Shown in pieces: positions 13,738-14,229 of a DNA stretch of 14,229 nt. Each line of letters starts with the position of its first letter. Within the stretch, counting starts at the first letter, position 1. The DNA comes from an uncultured Alphaproteobacteria bacterium (GTDB taxonomy: Bacteria > Pseudomonadota > Alphaproteobacteria > RF32 > CAG-239): the NCBI GenBank assembly GCA_944391365.1, contig CALXTH010000114.1, forward strand, positions 1-14,229. Direction: 5' to 3'. The notes beneath the pieces are model-generated. The model was given only the letters and a program-made list of their open reading frames with translations, made no database searches and was not told the DNA's origin. The position numbers were made by a program, and so were the translations under genes.

Positions 13738-14229
13738 TCGGCAGCCGAAGCTACCGTGACGCGCAATCTGGGTACTATCTCCAACCGTGGTGTTGAGATC
13801 AATACCGACGTTGACGTCTTCCGTAACAAGAACTGGACCGTTAACCTGGCTGCCAATGCCACCTTCCTGAAGAACGAGATTGTGAAACTGCCCGACCAGA
13901 ACAAGGACGGTATCATATCGGGTGCATACAAGATCGTGGAAGGTCGCAGCCGTTACGAGTTCTACACTTATACGTTCGAAGGAGTAGACCAATTGACCGG
14001 TAATTCTCTCTACAAAGCCAATCTGGAGGACTATTACGTCAAACTGTCCGACGGTACTACACTGGGTAACAAACAGACCGGTACCGACATTACCAGCAAG
14101 GCAACTGTGATAAACGGAGTGCCTTATGTCACCAACACCACTTACGGTCAGCGCGAATTTCACGGTTCAGCTCTGCCTACCGTATATGGCAGCTTCACGG
14201 GTACGGTCAGCTACAAGTCGCTCACGCTT
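13735..14229 (+). CDS. SusC/RagA TonB-linked outer-membrane protein, internal fragment
   Basis: An open frame of about 165 codons, broken at both ends and without a start or stop. It matches the C-terminal beta-barrel region of SusC/RagA glycan-import receptors, which work with SusD lipoproteins and TonB in Bacteroidota. Recognisable blocks: LGTISNRGVEI (13768-13800), the barrel strand WTVNLAANATFLKNEI (13834-13881), the VEGRSRYEFYTYTFEGVD segment (13936-13989) and the near-C-terminal LPTVYGSF (14173-14196). Codon choice also looks different (more GTN/GGT/ACC endings) from the neighbouring genes. It does not belong to the same genome as the rest of the window on present evidence. Confidence 0.88.

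Overview
The window looks like a metagenome-derived contig from a Gram-negative, probably gut-associated bacterium of alphaproteobacterial type. This rests on a CobB-type sirtuin, a PepA-type aminopeptidase, an RmlACDB dTDP-rhamnose operon, an AIDA-repeat autotransporter ending in phenylalanine, and a cysteine-rich secreted protein with a DUF1566/Lcl-like C-terminus. The taxonomic guess is inference. The last ~0.5 kb (from about 13,735) does not fit: it is an internal piece of a SusC/RagA TonB-linked outer-membrane protein, which is typical of Bacteroidota, joined in mid-gene to a truncated autotransporter. I read this as a chimeric assembly join, not a natural gene arrangement.

Layout. 1-160: AT-rich leader with two long T homopolymers, a direct repeat and a perfect -10 box. 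161-874 (+): sirtuin deacylase. 880-2334 (-): leucyl aminopeptidase, convergent. 2466-5323 (+): a tight three-gene unit made of a 498-aa protein with an HNH-like motif, a SUKH (SMI1/KNR4-like) protein and a Sua5-type threonylcarbamoyl-AMP synthase; the first two overlap by one base. 5324-5848: an unusually busy intergenic region with a shared terminator, a minus-strand small-RNA candidate with its own promoter, and on the plus strand a strong promoter followed by a ~250-nt highly structured RNA ending in an intrinsic terminator. 5849-6616 (+): secreted Cys-rich protein directly after that RNA. 6667-10885 (-): rfbA-rfbC-rfbD-rfbB-GT2, a surface polysaccharide operon with overlapping genes and a good sigma70-type promoter. 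11071-11916 (+): a rare fusion of a three-helix SemiSWEET/PQ-loop membrane unit with a catalytically dead GGDEF domain. 11998-13731 (-): autotransporter, N-terminus lost at the join. 13735-14229 (+): SusC fragment.

How the genes work together. The rfb genes convert glucose-1-phosphate and dTTP to dTDP-L-rhamnose, and the terminal GT2 gene probably uses this or a related nucleotide sugar in surface glycan assembly. The HNH-like/SUKH pair has the architecture of a nuclease toxin with its immunity protein, but this is inferred from motifs and gene coupling. The most interesting items are the structured RNA at 5574-5821, which I cannot assign to a known class, and the SemiSWEET-GGDEF fusion. I saw no tRNA, rRNA, CRISPR array or insertion sequence.
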